From the NCBI RefSeq assembly GCF_000614975.1, contig NZ_BALM01000003.1, forward strand, positions 62,001-126,000: DNA of 64,000 nt, given 5' to 3'. Each line of letters opens with the position of its first letter. The first letter of the stretch is position 1. The notes below the pieces were generated by a model that saw nothing but the letters and a program-made list of their open reading frames with translations, searched no databases and had not been told where the DNA came from. Positions 28,335 through 38,982 of this stretch are shown one piece after another. A program made the translations under genes and the position numbers. Source of the stretch: Shewanella marina JCM 15074. GTDB taxonomy: Bacteria > Pseudomonadota > Gammaproteobacteria > Enterobacterales > Shewanellaceae.

Positions 28335-28448
28335 ACTAAATCACACACGTATCGACACATACTTCGGGGTGCTTTAAACATTGTTTTAGGGTCGAAGTGA
28401 TGGGATATGTGGAGGTCTAACCCCTTTTTAATTTTTTAAGGTATTAAA
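28335..28448 (+). promoter_or_regulatory. rpsB 5' leader, candidate S2 autoregulatory structure
   Basis: A long leader with the block TATCGACACATACTTCGGGG and, nearer the gene, GTCGAAGTGATGGGATATG and GGAGGTCTAACCCC. This resembles the structured leader through which S2 represses rpsB-tsf in gammaproteobacteria. The assignment is from memory of the pattern and is not a covariance search. Confidence 0.5.
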
Positions 28449-29177
28449 ATGACTACAGTTTCAATGCGCGATATGCTTCAGGCTGGTGTACACTTCGGTC
28501 ACCAAACTCGTTACTGGAACCCAAAGATGAAGCCATTCATCTTCGGCGCTCGTAACGGTGTACACATCATCAACCTAGAGCACACTGTGCCAATGTTCAA
28601 TGAAGCATTAGCTTTCATTAGCAACGTTGCTTCTAAAAAAGGTAAAGTTTTATTTGTTGGTACTAAGCGTGCTGCAAGTGAAGCAATCAAAGAATCTGCT
28701 ATCTCTTGTGATCAGTTCTACGTAGATCACCGCTGGTTAGGCGGTATGTTGACTAACTGGAAAACAGTTCGTCAATCAATCAAGCGTCTTAAAGATCTAG
28801 AAAGCCAGTCTATCGACGGTACTTTCGACAAGCTAACTAAGAAAGAAGCTCTTATGCGTACTCGCGAGCTTGAGAAGTTAGAAAAATCTTTAGGTGGTAT
28901 CAAGAACATGGCTGGTCTTCCAGACGTGATCTTCGTTATCGGTGCTGACCATGAGCATATCGCTATCAAAGAAGCAAACAACCTAGGTATTCCAGTTGTT
29001 GCTGTTGTTGATACTAACTCTGCTCCAGACGGCATTGACTATGTTATCCCTGGTAACGACGATGCTATGCGTGCAATCCGTTTGTACACTCAGTCTGTAG
29101 CTGCTGCTGCTAAATCTGGCCGTGGTCAAGATCTAGCTGTTCAAGCTGAGCAAGACGGTTTCGTAGAAGCTAAGTAA
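28449..29177 (+). CDS. rpsB: 30S ribosomal protein S2
   Basis: 242 residues with the full S2 pattern: [58 protein letters not shown], and [27 protein letters not shown]. Codon use is strongly biased toward C-ending codons compared with the flanking genes, as expected for very high expression. Confidence 0.98.
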   Translation: MTTVSMRDMLQAGVHFGHQTRYWNPKMKPFIFGARNGVHIINLEHTVPMFNEALAFISNVASKKGKVLFVGTKRAASEAIKESAISCDQFYVDHRWLGGMLTNWKTVRQSIKRLKDLESQSIDGTFDKLTKKEALMRTRELEKLEKSLGGIKNMAGLPDVIFVIGADHEHIAIKEANNLGIPVVAVVDTNSAPDGIDYVIPGNDDAMRAIRLYTQSVAAAAKSGRGQDLAVQAEQDGFVEAK

Positions 29178-29227
29178 TTTAATAAGGTAGATGATTTCAT
29201 CTCCCTTATTAACCAAGTGATTGGTTG

Positions 29228-29252
29228 ACAGGGGCCATCAGGCCCCTGTTTT
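29228..29252 (+). terminator. Hairpin between rpsB and tsf (terminator or attenuator)
   Basis: ACAGGGGCC-ATCA-GGCCCCTGT plus TTT. In E. coli a partial terminator lies at the same place and lowers tsf relative to rpsB. Confidence 0.8.
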
Positions 29253-29294
29253 ATATCTACAAATTTTTCGACTTATCTAATAGAGGATTTAACA

Positions 29295-30146
29295 ATGGCA
29301 ATTACTGCTGCCCAAGTTAAAGAACTGCGCGATCGTACTGGCGCTGGTATGATGGACTGTAAAAAAGCATTAACTGAAACAAATGGTGACATCGAATTAG
29401 CGATTGACAACATGCGTAAAAGTGGTGCTGCTAAGGCTGCTAAAAAAGCGGGTAACATCGCTGCTGAAGGTACAATCCTTATTAAGAATGGCGAAGGTTA
29501 CGCTGCATTAGTAGAAGTAAACTGTCAAACTGACTTCGTTGCTAAAGACGGTAACTTCCTAGCATTCGCTAACGAAGTACTAGATGTTGCTGCAGCATCT
29601 AAAGTAACTATCGACGATTTAAAAGCACAGTTTGAAGAAGCTCGTGTTGCACTAGTTGCTAAAATCGGCGAAAACATCAACGTACGTCGTGTTGAGTACA
29701 TCGATGGCACTAACTTAGCTTCTTACCGTCACGGCGACCGTATCGGTGTTGTTGTAACTGGTGATGCTGACGAAGAAACTCTAAAGCACATCGCAATGCA
29801 CGTTGCTGCTTCTAAGCCAGAATTCGTTACTCCTGCTGACGTTCCTGCTGAACTAGTTGAAAAAGAAAAATCAGTTCAAATCGAAATCGCAATGAACGAA
29901 GGCAAGCCTCAGGAAATCGCTGAGAAAATGGTTGCTGGCCGTATGAAGAAGTTTACTGGTGAGATCTCTCTTACTGGTCAAGCTTACATCATGGAGCCTA
30001 AGAAAACTGTTGGCGAAATTCTTAAAGAGAAAGGCGCTTCAGTTTCTAACTTCATCCGCCTAGAAGTTGGTGAAGGTATCGAGAAGAAAGAAGAAGATTT
30101 TGCAGCTGAAGTTGCAGCACAAATCGCAGCTTCTAAAAAGGCTTAA
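29295..30146 (+). CDS. tsf: Elongation factor Ts
   Basis: 283 residues. The N-terminal UBA-like domain ([19 protein letters not shown]) is followed by the EF-Tu contact motif [15 protein letters not shown]. It exchanges GDP on EF-Tu. Codon bias is high, as in rpsB. Confidence 0.98.
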   Translation: MAITAAQVKELRDRTGAGMMDCKKALTETNGDIELAIDNMRKSGAAKAAKKAGNIAAEGTILIKNGEGYAALVEVNCQTDFVAKDGNFLAFANEVLDVAAASKVTIDDLKAQFEEARVALVAKIGENINVRRVEYIDGTNLASYRHGDRIGVVVTGDADEETLKHIAMHVAASKPEFVTPADVPAELVEKEKSVQIEIAMNEGKPQEIAEKMVAGRMKKFTGEISLTGQAYIMEPKKTVGEILKEKGASVSNFIRLEVGEGIEKKEEDFAAEVAAQIAASKKA

Positions 30147-30167
30147 TCGCCGCTTAATATATACCGC

Positions 30168-30199
30168 CAAGACCGCAGCTTTTGCTGCGGTCTTGTTAT
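30168..30199 (+). terminator. Intrinsic terminator after tsf
   Basis: CAAGACCGCAGC-TTTT-GCTGCGGTCTTG; only a short T tract follows, so readthrough into pyrH is possible. Confidence 0.75.
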
Positions 30200-30214
30200 A
30201 ATCAGGATAAAAAT

Positions 30215-30940
30215 ATGAGCACCAATCCAAAACCTGCATTTCGACGCATTCTTCTTAAACTAAGTGGTGAAGCTTTAATGGGCGCCGAAGGCTTCGGCAT
30301 CGATCCTAAAGTGCTTGACCGTATGGCTCAGGAAATCAAAGAGCTTGTTGAACTGGGTATTCAGGTCGGCGTAGTGATTGGTGGTGGTAACCTATTCCGT
30401 GGTGAAGGCCTAGCACAAGCTGGTATGAACCGTGTTGTAGGCGATCATATGGGTATGCTTGCGACGGTAATGAACGGTTTAGCAATGCGTGATGCACTGC
30501 ATCGTGCTTACGTTAATGCTCGTCTAATGTCAGCTATCCCACTAAATGGTGTATGTGATCGTTACAACTGGGCTGAAGCGATTAGTTTATTAAAAACGGG
30601 TCGAGTAGTTATTTTTGCTGCGGGCACGGGTAATCCATTTTGTACAACAGATTCAGCAGCTTGCTTGCGTGGTATTGAAATCGAAGCTGAAGTTGTGTTA
30701 AAAGGCACTAAAGTTGATGGTGTTTATTCTGACGATCCAATGAAAAACCCAGATGCAGTCAAGTACGATCAAATGAGTTACAATGAAGTGCTTGAAAAAG
30801 AATTAAAAGTAATGGACTTGGCTGCTTTCACTTTAGCTCGAGACCATAACATGCCTATACTTGTGTTTAACATGAATGCACCAGGGGCACTTCGTCGTGT
30901 CATCATGGGTGAGCAGTTAGGCACACTGATAAAAGCATAA
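30215..30940 (+). CDS. pyrH: UMP kinase
   Basis: 241 residues from ATG 30215 (CAGGATAAAAAT upstream; a longer frame would begin inside the tsf terminator). Amino-acid kinase fold: [42 protein letters not shown] and [14 protein letters not shown]. It phosphorylates UMP to UDP. It is followed by frr in the usual order. Confidence 0.97.
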   Translation: MSTNPKPAFRRILLKLSGEALMGAEGFGIDPKVLDRMAQEIKELVELGIQVGVVIGGGNLFRGEGLAQAGMNRVVGDHMGMLATVMNGLAMRDALHRAYVNARLMSAIPLNGVCDRYNWAEAISLLKTGRVVIFAAGTGNPFCTTDSAACLRGIEIEAEVVLKGTKVDGVYSDDPMKNPDAVKYDQMSYNEVLEKELKVMDLAAFTLARDHNMPILVFNMNAPGALRRVIMGEQLGTLIKA

Positions 30941-30972
30941 AAAATATTTAGTGACCGAAAAGGACAGTTATC

Positions 30973-31530
30973 GTGATTAATGATATTCAAAAAGACGCAA
31001 AAGAGCGTATGGGTAAGTGCGTTGAAGCGACTAAGACCCAAATGGCAAAAGTACGCACAGGTCGCGCGCACCCAAGTTTATTAGATACAATTTATGTTTC
31101 ATACTATGGCTCAATGACGCCGTTGAAGCAGGTTGCTAACGTATCTATTGATGACGCTCGTACTCTAGCAGTTACTGTTTTTGACCGTACCATGATTAGT
31201 GCTGTTGAAAAAGCAATTATGACTTCTGACTTAGGTTTAAACCCTATGTCTGCAGGCGCTACAATCCGTATTCCATTACCAATGCTAACTGAAGAACGTC
31301 GCCGTGATTTAATCAAGGTTGTACGTGCAGAAGCAGAAAATGGTCGTATTGCAGTACGTAATGTACGCCGTGATGCTAATTCTGATGTTAAGACTCTTGA
31401 GAAAGAAAAAGAGTGTACTGAAGATGATGTTCGTCGTAGTGAAGATGAAATTCAGAAAGCGACTGACGCTCATATCAAGATGATTGATGAAATCCTAGTC
31501 GCAAAAGAAGCTGAGTTGATGGAAATCTAA
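30973..31530 (+). CDS. frr: Ribosome recycling factor
   Basis: 185 residues with the three-helix-bundle and small-domain pattern: [50 protein letters not shown], and [16 protein letters not shown]. The start is GTG at 30973 with AAAAGGA upstream. It splits ribosomes after termination together with EF-G. Confidence 0.97.
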   Translation: MINDIQKDAKERMGKCVEATKTQMAKVRTGRAHPSLLDTIYVSYYGSMTPLKQVANVSIDDARTLAVTVFDRTMISAVEKAIMTSDLGLNPMSAGATIRIPLPMLTEERRRDLIKVVRAEAENGRIAVRNVRRDANSDVKTLEKEKECTEDDVRRSEDEIQKATDAHIKMIDEILVAKEAELMEI

Positions 31531-31558
31531 GCATCGTTTGCAAATACTAGAGTTGAGA

Positions 31559-31594
31559 CGCCGTGTGGAGTTATACTACACGGCGTTTCTATAT
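31559..31594 (+). terminator. Terminator-like hairpin after frr
   Basis: ACGCCGTGT/ACACGGCGT with an 11-base loop, followed by TTTCTATATTTT. Confidence 0.75.
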
Positions 31595-31611
31595 TTTAAG
31601 GGTTGTATCAG

Positions 31612-32432
31612 ATGTCATCTAGTACCGACATTGAATCTCAAACATCGACTGATAATGCCGACAATAATGCATTTTCCGAGTTATTGCCTGATTTAGTTAA
31701 TCAGACATTACCTAAGCATGTGGCTATCATTATGGATGGCAATGGTCGTTGGGCACAACTTAAAGGTAAGCTCGAGTTTTAGGCCATAGAGCGGGTGTTA
31801 AGGCTGTTCGGCGTGCGGTAAGCACGGCACGAGAATTAGGTATCCAAAGTCTAACATTATTCGCCTTTTCAAGTGAGAACTGGCGCCGTCCGGATCATGA
31901 AGTGACTTTACTTATGCAATTGTTCTTTACGGTGTTGTCCCGTGAAATAAAATTGCTTGATCAAAATGGTGTTAGGCTAAATATCATTGGTGATACCAGC
32001 CGCTTTTCAGACAGACTACAACAACAAATTCAAATCGCTGAACAAAAAACTGCAAACAACGATAAGCTGATTTTGAATGTGGCCGCTAATTATGGTGGCC
32101 GTTGGGATATTTTACAGGCTGCGCAAAAATTAGCACAAAAAGTTGAAGCTGGTGAAATCAACAGCAGTCAATTTACAGAACAAGCATTATGTGAACAATT
32201 AAGCATGCAAAATCAACCAGAAGTTGATTTAATGATCAGAACCGGTGGCGATTGTCGCATCAGTAATTTTATATTGTGGCAAGCAGCATATGCGGAATTA
32301 GTGTTTCTTGATCTACTTTGGCCTGAATTTGATAAGGCTGCTTTTTTAAGTGCGGTAGAAGTTTTTTCAAGCCGCCAGCGCCGCTTTGGTTTGACTGGGA
32401 GTCAAATTGAACAGCTACGTACTCCAGTATAA
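31612..32432 (+). CDS. uppS: Undecaprenyl diphosphate synthase UppS (one frameshift)
   Basis: The first 55 codons from ATG 31612 read through [19 protein letters not shown], the catalytic start of cis-prenyltransferases. Then a one-base deficit near 31772 throws the frame into TAG; the +1 reading continues [23 protein letters not shown] and SSENWRRP to [20 protein letters not shown]. Adding one base (for example CTC to CTCC) restores about 273 residues. It makes the C55 lipid carrier for peptidoglycan. Because the gene is essential, the break is probably a sequencing error. Confidence 0.93.
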
Positions 32433-32478
32433 CGTATCTGTTAGCGCGGAATTTATCATAAGATAAGAGGAATTTTTT

Positions 32479-33335
32479 TTGCTAAAACAACGTATTATAA
32501 CAGCACTTTGGTTAATCCCCTTAGTTTTGGGAGCAATTTTTCTACTCCCTAATGAATATTTTGCTTGGGCACTTGTCCCTGTTTTTTGATTGCGGCTAAA
32601 GAGTGGGGCCGTATTATTGATAGTGAATGTAATGTGACCCAGTGGAGCTTTACATTAACCATGGCCATTTTATTGGTCGCAATGAATGTATTGGTGCCAA
32701 CTAATATTGTTTGGCAAAACGGTCACCTACACCCACTATTCCTTGCTGCGATTCTCATTGGTGCAGCTTGGTGGGCATGTTCATTACTGCTAGTTATCTT
32801 TTACCCAAAAAGTGCTAACTTTTGGCAAAGCCGCCCAATGCTTAAATCATTTTTCGGTCAGCTAACACTTCTTCCTTGTTTTATCTCCCTGATTTCATTA
32901 AAAACACTTAGTACGACCAATGATCCATATTTTGGTGGCTGCCTCGTATTGTTTGTTATGCTAGTGGTATGGGCTGCAGATTCTGGTGCTTATTTTGTTG
33001 GCAAGGCAATCGGCAAAACTAAATTAATGCCTAATGTGAGTCCAGCTAAAACCCTTGAGGGCTTACTTGGTGGTCTTGCAACCACAATGGTTGTTGCTGC
33101 TGGAGTGATGTTGTCATCGCCAGAACAGGAATTGGGTCTGGTGATTGCAGTAACAATTTTTATTGCTTTAGCATCTGCTTTAGGTGATTTAACCGAAAGT
33201 ATGTTTAAACGAGCCGCTAAAATAAAAGACTCGGGCACTATTTTACCGGGTCATGGTGGTGTTCTAGATCGCATTGATAGTTTAACTGCCGCGCTACCCA
33301 TCTTTACTTTGATCTATATCGCATTCTGGATGTAA
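32479..33335 (+). CDS. cdsA: Phosphatidate cytidylyltransferase CdsA (one frameshift)
   Basis: It starts at TTG 32479 with AGAGGA upstream: [37 protein letters not shown]6 run at 32582-32587 must be T7 to continue [11 protein letters not shown]. The restored protein is about 285 residues with eight or so membrane segments and the CDP-diglyceride synthase signature near the C-terminus ([34 protein letters not shown]). It makes CDP-diacylglycerol for all phospholipids. The frame break is probably a homopolymer miscall. Confidence 0.93.
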
Positions 33336-33339
33336 CGAT

Positions 33340-34530
33340 ATGCAAAACATGGTGATTTTAGGTGCTACTGGCTCAATAGGCAGCAGCACGTTAGATGTTA
33401 TTGAACGTAATCCTCAAGCGTACAAAGTGTATGCCTTAGCTGCTAACGCTAGTGTTGATAAAATGCTGCAACTTTGCTTAAAGCATCAGCCACAAGTTGC
33501 TCATATGATGGATGTTCAAGCTGCTAAAAGCCTAGCGCAACAATTACAGGGTAAGCTTGAGATTGAAGTGATTTCAGGTGTCGATGAGTTAGTTGATTTA
33601 GTTGCTAGAACTGAAGTCGATACGGTTATGGCTGCCATTGTTGGTGCCGCAGGTTTATTGCCTACTATGGCTGCGGTTAACGCTGGTAAGCGTGTACTAC
33701 TTGCTAACAAAGAAGCGCTGGTGATGTCTGGTCAATTATTTATTGAGGCGGCCAAACGTAGCGGTGCGACATTGTTACCTGTTGATAGTGAACATAATGC
33801 AATTTTTCAGTCATTACCTGTCGATGCCCAGCATAGCATTGGTTATTGTGATCTTGCCAAAAATGGTGTGTCACATATTTTATTGACTGGCTCAGGTGGT
33901 CCATTCTTAACTACTGATTTATCTTTACTTCCGCAAGTTACGCCAAGTCAAGCATGTAAACACCCTAATTGGTCAATGGGGCCTAAGATCTCAGTTGACT
34001 CAGCGACGATGATGAACAAGGGGCTTGAGTTTATTGAAGCGAGATGGCTTTTTAATACGACTCAAGAGCAACTTAAAGTAGTGATTCATCCACAAAGTGT
34101 AATTCACTCAATGGTGCAGTACCTTGATGGTTCTGTGATTGCGCAAATGGGCAATCCAGATATGCGTACTCCAATAGCCCATTGTATGGCTTATCCACAA
34201 CGAATTTCATCGGGTGTGGAACCTTTAGACTTTTTTAAAGTCGGACAGTTAAGCTTCTGTGAACCAGATTTTAATCGCTTTCCTTGTTTAGCATTGGCGA
34301 TTGATGCGTGTATGCAAGGGCAAGAGGCGACGACCGTTGTTAATGCTGCCAATGAAGTTGCTGTTGCAGCTTTTTTGCAGCAACAGATTAAATTTACTGA
34401 TATAGCGCGTGTGAATGAGGCTTGCTTAGTTAAGTTAAGTCAGCATTCATTAACATCAATTGAAGATATCGTAGCGTTAGACAGGGATACACGTCGACTA
34501 GCTGCTCAAGTTGTCAATGGCTTAAGTTAA
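33340..34530 (+). CDS. dxr: 1-deoxy-D-xylulose-5-phosphate reductoisomerase
   Basis: 396 residues. The NADPH loop is [15 protein letters not shown], the KEA motif NKEALVMSG, and metal/substrate residues are in [14 protein letters not shown] and [24 protein letters not shown] (here HPNWSMG..). It makes MEP for isoprenoids. It begins 4 bases after cdsA. Confidence 0.97.
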   Translation: MQNMVILGATGSIGSSTLDVIERNPQAYKVYALAANASVDKMLQLCLKHQPQVAHMMDVQAAKSLAQQLQGKLEIEVISGVDELVDLVARTEVDTVMAAIVGAAGLLPTMAAVNAGKRVLLANKEALVMSGQLFIEAAKRSGATLLPVDSEHNAIFQSLPVDAQHSIGYCDLAKNGVSHILLTGSGGPFLTTDLSLLPQVTPSQACKHPNWSMGPKISVDSATMMNKGLEFIEARWLFNTTQEQLKVVIHPQSVIHSMVQYLDGSVIAQMGNPDMRTPIAHCMAYPQRISSGVEPLDFFKVGQLSFCEPDFNRFPCLALAIDACMQGQEATTVVNAANEVAVAAFLQQQIKFTDIARVNEACLVKLSQHSLTSIEDIVALDRDTRRLAAQVVNGLS

Positions 34531-34544
34531 CGCCGAGGAGAGGC

Positions 34545-35909
34545 ATGGTAGATATTATATGGAATTTTGCTGCATTCGTTGTTGCCCTAGGCATTTTGAT
34601 AGCGGCTCATGAATTTGGACATTTTTATGTAGCGAGGCGTTGTGGCGTAAAAGTCGAACGTTTCTCTATTGGATTCGGTAAAGCAATTTGGCGCAAAGTA
34701 GGTAAAGACGGTACAGAATATGTGCTGGCACTTATTCCGCTTGGTGGCTATGTCAAAATGCTTGATGAACGCGTTGAAGATGTGCCAGATGAATTAAAAT
34801 CTCAAGCCTTTAACCGTAAAACAGTATGGCAACGCATTGCGATTGTTGCTGCGGGACCTATCGCTAATTTTATTTTTGCGATTATTGCTTTATACGTGAT
34901 GTATTTGATTGGGGTTAACAGTATTAAGCCTGTTATTACCGAAACAAAATTGGATACGCCTGCGGCATCGATTCAAGTCAAGCAACCACAACAAATCATC
35001 AGTGTGGGTGGTCAGAGTGTTAGAAACTGGGAAGAGGTTAATTTAGCCTTAGTCAGCCATATAGGTGATAAACAGGTGAGTGTGACCGTTGCACCACTTG
35101 ATCGCAGTGACGATATTGGTGCCAAGACTTATCAATTAGATATTAGTCATTGGAATTTTGATCCAGATAAGCAGTTACCTATCACCGCCATTGGCTTAGT
35201 GCCGTTTCAACCTAAAATAGAACCTGTTTTAGCCTTGGTGAGTGAGGATGGAGCAGGTCATAAAGCTGGGCTTTTAGTTGGCGATACTTTAGTCGCTCTT
35301 AATGGTCAGCCTTATACGACGTGGCAATCTTTTGTCGATGTGGTTAAAGCATCAGCAAATATACCGTTAGAGTTGACAATTCGTCGCAATGGCGAGCAAT
35401 TCAATGTTAAGCTTACGCCTCAAAGCCGTGAAGGTCGTAATGGACAAGTTGAAGGTGTTATTGGTATCGCACCTAAACAATTAGCTTGGCCTGAAAATTT
35501 AAAAATAGACATTCGTTATGGTGTGTTGGAATCAGCGACCATGGCTGTGGATAAAACGTGGCAATTGATTAGTGTGAGTGGCAAGATGATTGCCAAGCTC
35601 TTTACTGGTGATGTGTCTGTTAAAAATTTAAGTGGACCAATTTCAATCGCGCAAGGTGCTGGACACAGTGCCGATATTGGATTTGTATACTTTTTAAGTT
35701 TTCTAGCATTAATTAGTGTTAACTTAGGTATTATCAACCTGTTACCACTACCAGTGTTAGATGGTGGTCACCTGTTATATTACTTTATCGAAGTGATTAC
35801 AGGTCGCCCTGTACCTGAGAAGGTGCAGGATATTGGATTCAGATTTGGGGCGGCGATGCTACTTATTTTTATGAGTATTGCCATATTTAACGATTTTGCC
35901 CGACTCTGA
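34545..35909 (+). CDS. rseP: RIP metalloprotease RseP
   Basis: 454 residues of the site-2 protease family. The zinc motif HEFGH is at 22-26 inside the first membrane helix; two PDZ domains follow (about 125-220 and 230-320), then LPLPVLDGGHLLYY near 400 with the third ligand Asp. It cleaves RseA in the inner membrane to release sigma-E. It lies between dxr and bamA in the classic envelope cluster. Confidence 0.96.
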   Translation: MVDIIWNFAAFVVALGILIAAHEFGHFYVARRCGVKVERFSIGFGKAIWRKVGKDGTEYVLALIPLGGYVKMLDERVEDVPDELKSQAFNRKTVWQRIAIVAAGPIANFIFAIIALYVMYLIGVNSIKPVITETKLDTPAASIQVKQPQQIISVGGQSVRNWEEVNLALVSHIGDKQVSVTVAPLDRSDDIGAKTYQLDISHWNFDPDKQLPITAIGLVPFQPKIEPVLALVSEDGAGHKAGLLVGDTLVALNGQPYTTWQSFVDVVKASANIPLELTIRRNGEQFNVKLTPQSREGRNGQVEGVIGIAPKQLAWPENLKIDIRYGVLESATMAVDKTWQLISVSGKMIAKLFTGDVSVKNLSGPISIAQGAGHSADIGFVYFLSFLALISVNLGIINLLPLPVLDGGHLLYYFIEVITGRPVPEKVQDIGFRFGAAMLLIFMSIAIFNDFARL

Positions 35910-35940
35910 GCAAGGACAGACAAATAATAAGAAGTGCTTT

Positions 35941-38424
35941 ATGAGATTGAATAAACTTTTTGCCTCGATGTTATTAGTCGGTGCGTCTTTTTCAGGGACA
36001 GCTTGGGCTGATACATTCCAACCATTTAAGGTCACTGACATTCAAGTCAATGGTCTACAGCGTGTTGCACTAGGTGCGGCATTGCTAAACTTGCCTGTGA
36101 AGGTAGGTGATGTTGTTGATCAAGTTAAATTGCAACAAGCAATTAAAAGCCTATATGCATCGACTAACTTTGAAAATATCGAAGTCAGTCATGAAGGTGG
36201 CGTATTAATTGTTAACGTAAAAGAACGACCAACAATTAGCCAAATTACCTTTGAAGGTAATAAAGACATTAAAGATGAGCAGTTACAAGAAAGCTTAAAT
36301 GGTTCAGGGGTCAAAATTGGTGAATCTTTAGATCGCACTATGTTGACTGGTATTGAAAAAGGCTTACAAGATTTCTATTACGGTGTGGGTAAATATGGTG
36401 CGAAAGTTCAAGCACAAGTTGTTAATTTACCGCGTAACCGTGTTGAGCTTAAGTTTAAATTTACTGAAGGCTTAGCGGCTCAAATTGAACAAATTAACTT
36501 TGTTGGTAATGAAGCGTTTTCTGATGCTAAATTACGTGGCATGTTAGAGCTAAGTGATTATGTTGCTTGGTGGGATCTGTTTGGCGAGAAGCGTTATCAA
36601 AAACAAAAACTACAAGCCGATCTCGAAACAATCAAAACTTTCTATCATGATCATGGCTATATTCGTTTTAAGATCACATCTACTCAAGTCGCAATGACTC
36701 CAGATCGTAAAGGCTTATATATTACGATTAATGTGGACGAAGGCGCTCAATACAAAGTTCAAGCTGTTAATTTAACGGGCGACTTAATGGGTCGTAAAGA
36801 ACTGTTAGAGAAGATCTTGCCGATTAAAGTTGGTGATATGTATAACGGTAGTGACGTGACGTTTGCTGAAGAGATGTATAGCAAATATTTAGGTCGCTTT
36901 GGTTATGCTTATCCAAAAGTCACTACTTATCCTGAAATTGACGACAAGACTAAAGAAGTTACTCTGAATATTAATATTGACCCAGGTAAACGTGTTTACG
37001 TGCGTAATATTAATTTTACGGGTAATGAAGTCACTAAAGACCAAGTGTTACGTCGCGAAATGCGTCAAATGGAAGGTGCTTGGCTTAACTCTGCGCAAGT
37101 CGAGCAGTCTAAAGCGCGTTTAAATCGTTTAGGTTTCTTTGAAACTGTTGATACCCAAACCGTGCCTGTACCAGGTAGTGATGATTTAGTGGATGTTGAC
37201 TTTACCGTTAAAGAGCAACCATCTGGTTCATTTAATGCAGGCGTAGGTTATGGTACTGAATCAGGCCTAAGCTTACAGTTTGGTGTTCAACAAAGTAACT
37301 TCCTTGGTACAGGTAATGAAGCTGGTATTAGCTTAAGTACCAATAAGTACTCTAAAAATGTTAACTTATCTTATACCGATCCTTACTTTACAAAGGATGG
37401 CGTAAGCTTAGGTGGTAGCATCTATTGGAACGAGTTTGATGCAGATGAAGCAAACCTTGAACGCTATAAAAATAGTTCATATGGTGTGGCATTAAATACC
37501 GGTTTCCCAATTAATGAATATAACCGTATTAACGCGGGTGTAGGTTATCGTCATAACACTATTTCAGATATTTCATCGTATGAACAGGCATTGCGTTTTT
37601 ACAATATTTATCGTGAAAGTGATGATCCAAATGCTGACTTAAGTTTTGATAATTTCGAATTAAGCTTGGGTTGGTACCGCAGTACGCTTAACCGTGGCAC
37701 GTTCCCTACAGCGGGTTCATCGCAACGTTTAACCGGTAAAATGACTGTTCCAGGTTCAGACTTACAATATTTTAAGACTGATTTTGATACTAGCTTCTAT
37801 TTTCCACTGACACGTAGTCATAATTTTGTGGTGTTAACTCGTGCCCGTCTTGGTTACGGTAATGGTTATGGTAAGTTCCACGATAATGATCAGATTTTAC
37901 CATTCTGGGAAAATTACTATGCTGGCGGTAGTGGCTCTATTCGTGGCTTTGACTCTAACTCAGTTGGTCCTCGCTCATTCTACGTAAACCGTGGCAGTGA
38001 GCCATGTGGCCCAAGTGTGACGGGTAACGGCTGTAGCTTACCGGGTGAGCCAAACGAAGTCTTTATTGATGATGGTCGCTCTGTCGGTGGTAACGCAATG
38101 GCAACTGCCAGCTTAGAGCTGATTGTTCCAACGCCGTTCCTTGACGAAGCTTATAGCAATTCTATTCGTACCAGTTTCTTCGTTGATGCGGGTAACGTAT
38201 GGGATACTGAGTTTAATTATGACTCATATCGTTCGCTTCCTGCGGATCAGTTTGATAAGTTACAAGACTATAGTGATCCTAAGCGTATTCGTGCCTCATG
38301 GGGTATGAGTGTGCAGTGGCTATCGCCAATGGGACCAATGGTGTTTAACTTAGCATGGCCGTTAAAAGAATATGCTGATGATGAGACCGAGATCTTCTCA
38401 TTTAATATTGGTAAAACCTTCTAA
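35941..38424 (+). CDS. bamA: Outer membrane protein assembly factor BamA
   Basis: 827 residues from ATG 35941. A signal peptide (MRLNKLFASMLLVGASFSGTAWA) precedes five POTRA domains (about 24-425), each with the GN(E/K)xxxxxxL pattern, then a 16-strand barrel with GGSGSIRGFDSNSVGPRS (the conserved RGF of loop 6) and a terminal Phe. It folds outer membrane proteins. A longer frame upstream overlaps rseP and lacks a signal peptide at its start. Confidence 0.97.
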   Translation: MRLNKLFASMLLVGASFSGTAWADTFQPFKVTDIQVNGLQRVALGAALLNLPVKVGDVVDQVKLQQAIKSLYASTNFENIEVSHEGGVLIVNVKERPTISQITFEGNKDIKDEQLQESLNGSGVKIGESLDRTMLTGIEKGLQDFYYGVGKYGAKVQAQVVNLPRNRVELKFKFTEGLAAQIEQINFVGNEAFSDAKLRGMLELSDYVAWWDLFGEKRYQKQKLQADLETIKTFYHDHGYIRFKITSTQVAMTPDRKGLYITINVDEGAQYKVQAVNLTGDLMGRKELLEKILPIKVGDMYNGSDVTFAEEMYSKYLGRFGYAYPKVTTYPEIDDKTKEVTLNINIDPGKRVYVRNINFTGNEVTKDQVLRREMRQMEGAWLNSAQVEQSKARLNRLGFFETVDTQTVPVPGSDDLVDVDFTVKEQPSGSFNAGVGYGTESGLSLQFGVQQSNFLGTGNEAGISLSTNKYSKNVNLSYTDPYFTKDGVSLGGSIYWNEFDADEANLERYKNSSYGVALNTGFPINEYNRINAGVGYRHNTISDISSYEQALRFYNIYRESDDPNADLSFDNFELSLGWYRSTLNRGTFPTAGSSQRLTGKMTVPGSDLQYFKTDFDTSFYFPLTRSHNFVVLTRARLGYGNGYGKFHDNDQILPFWENYYAGGSGSIRGFDSNSVGPRSFYVNRGSEPCGPSVTGNGCSLPGEPNEVFIDDGRSVGGNAMATASLELIVPTPFLDEAYSNSIRTSFFVDAGNVWDTEFNYDSYRSLPADQFDKLQDYSDPKRIRASWGMSVQWLSPMGPMVFNLAWPLKEYADDETEIFSFNIGKTF

Positions 38425-38471
38425 TTTTAATAAAATCAAGCAATATTAGCTGACTTAACAAGGAGTCTACT

Positions 38472-38978
38472 TTGAACAAAATGGTAAATCACGCACTCGT
38501 TGCACTTGCTCTTTTTGCTGCGCCTATTGCAGCACAAGCTGAGAACTTAGCTGTAGTTGATATGGCAACAGTATTTGAGCAAATTCCACAGCGTGAGCAA
38601 ATTGGTAAAGAACTTAAGCATGAGTTTGGTGATCGTGTTGCTCAAGTTCAAAAGATGCAAGAAGATTTACGTGGCATGCTAGAAAAGCAGCAACGTGATG
38701 GTGCATTAATGAGCGAGTCACAAAAGACTGATTTAATCCGCAAAATGGAATCAGCTAAAGCAGAATTACAACTTAAAGGTAAAGCTTTAGATGAAGACAT
38801 GCGTCGTCGTCAAGGTGAAGAGCAAAACAAACTACTTGCTAAAGTTCAGAAAGTAATCGACCAGATTGCTAAAAAAGACAACTTAGATATGGTGCTACAA
38901 CGTGGTGCAGTTATTTATGTTAAGCCTGGTTCTGATATCAGCGGTAAAGTGGTTGAAGCCTTAAGCAAAGGCAACTAA
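38472..38978 (+). CDS. skp: Periplasmic chaperone Skp/OmpH
   Basis: 168 residues. It starts at TTG 38472, six bases after AGGAG. A signal peptide ending in AAQA is followed by a long helical hairpin (about 35-115; LKHEFGDRVAQVQKMQEDLRGMLEKQQ..), the tentacle of Skp. It carries unfolded outer membrane proteins to BamA. It precedes lpxD by 4 bases. Confidence 0.94.
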   Translation: MNKMVNHALVALALFAAPIAAQAENLAVVDMATVFEQIPQREQIGKELKHEFGDRVAQVQKMQEDLRGMLEKQQRDGALMSESQKTDLIRKMESAKAELQLKGKALDEDMRRRQGEEQNKLLAKVQKVIDQIAKKDNLDMVLQRGAVIYVKPGSDISGKVVEALSKGN

Positions 38979-38982
38979 GCAA

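Noticed and set aside
28190..28381. 63-residue minus-strand frame upstream of map
   Set aside because: It covers the rpsB promoter and leader on the other strand and has no ribosome site or recognisable sequence.
31612..33335. Pseudogenisation of uppS and cdsA
   Set aside because: Both are essential, single-copy in relatives, and otherwise fully conserved; one added base restores each.
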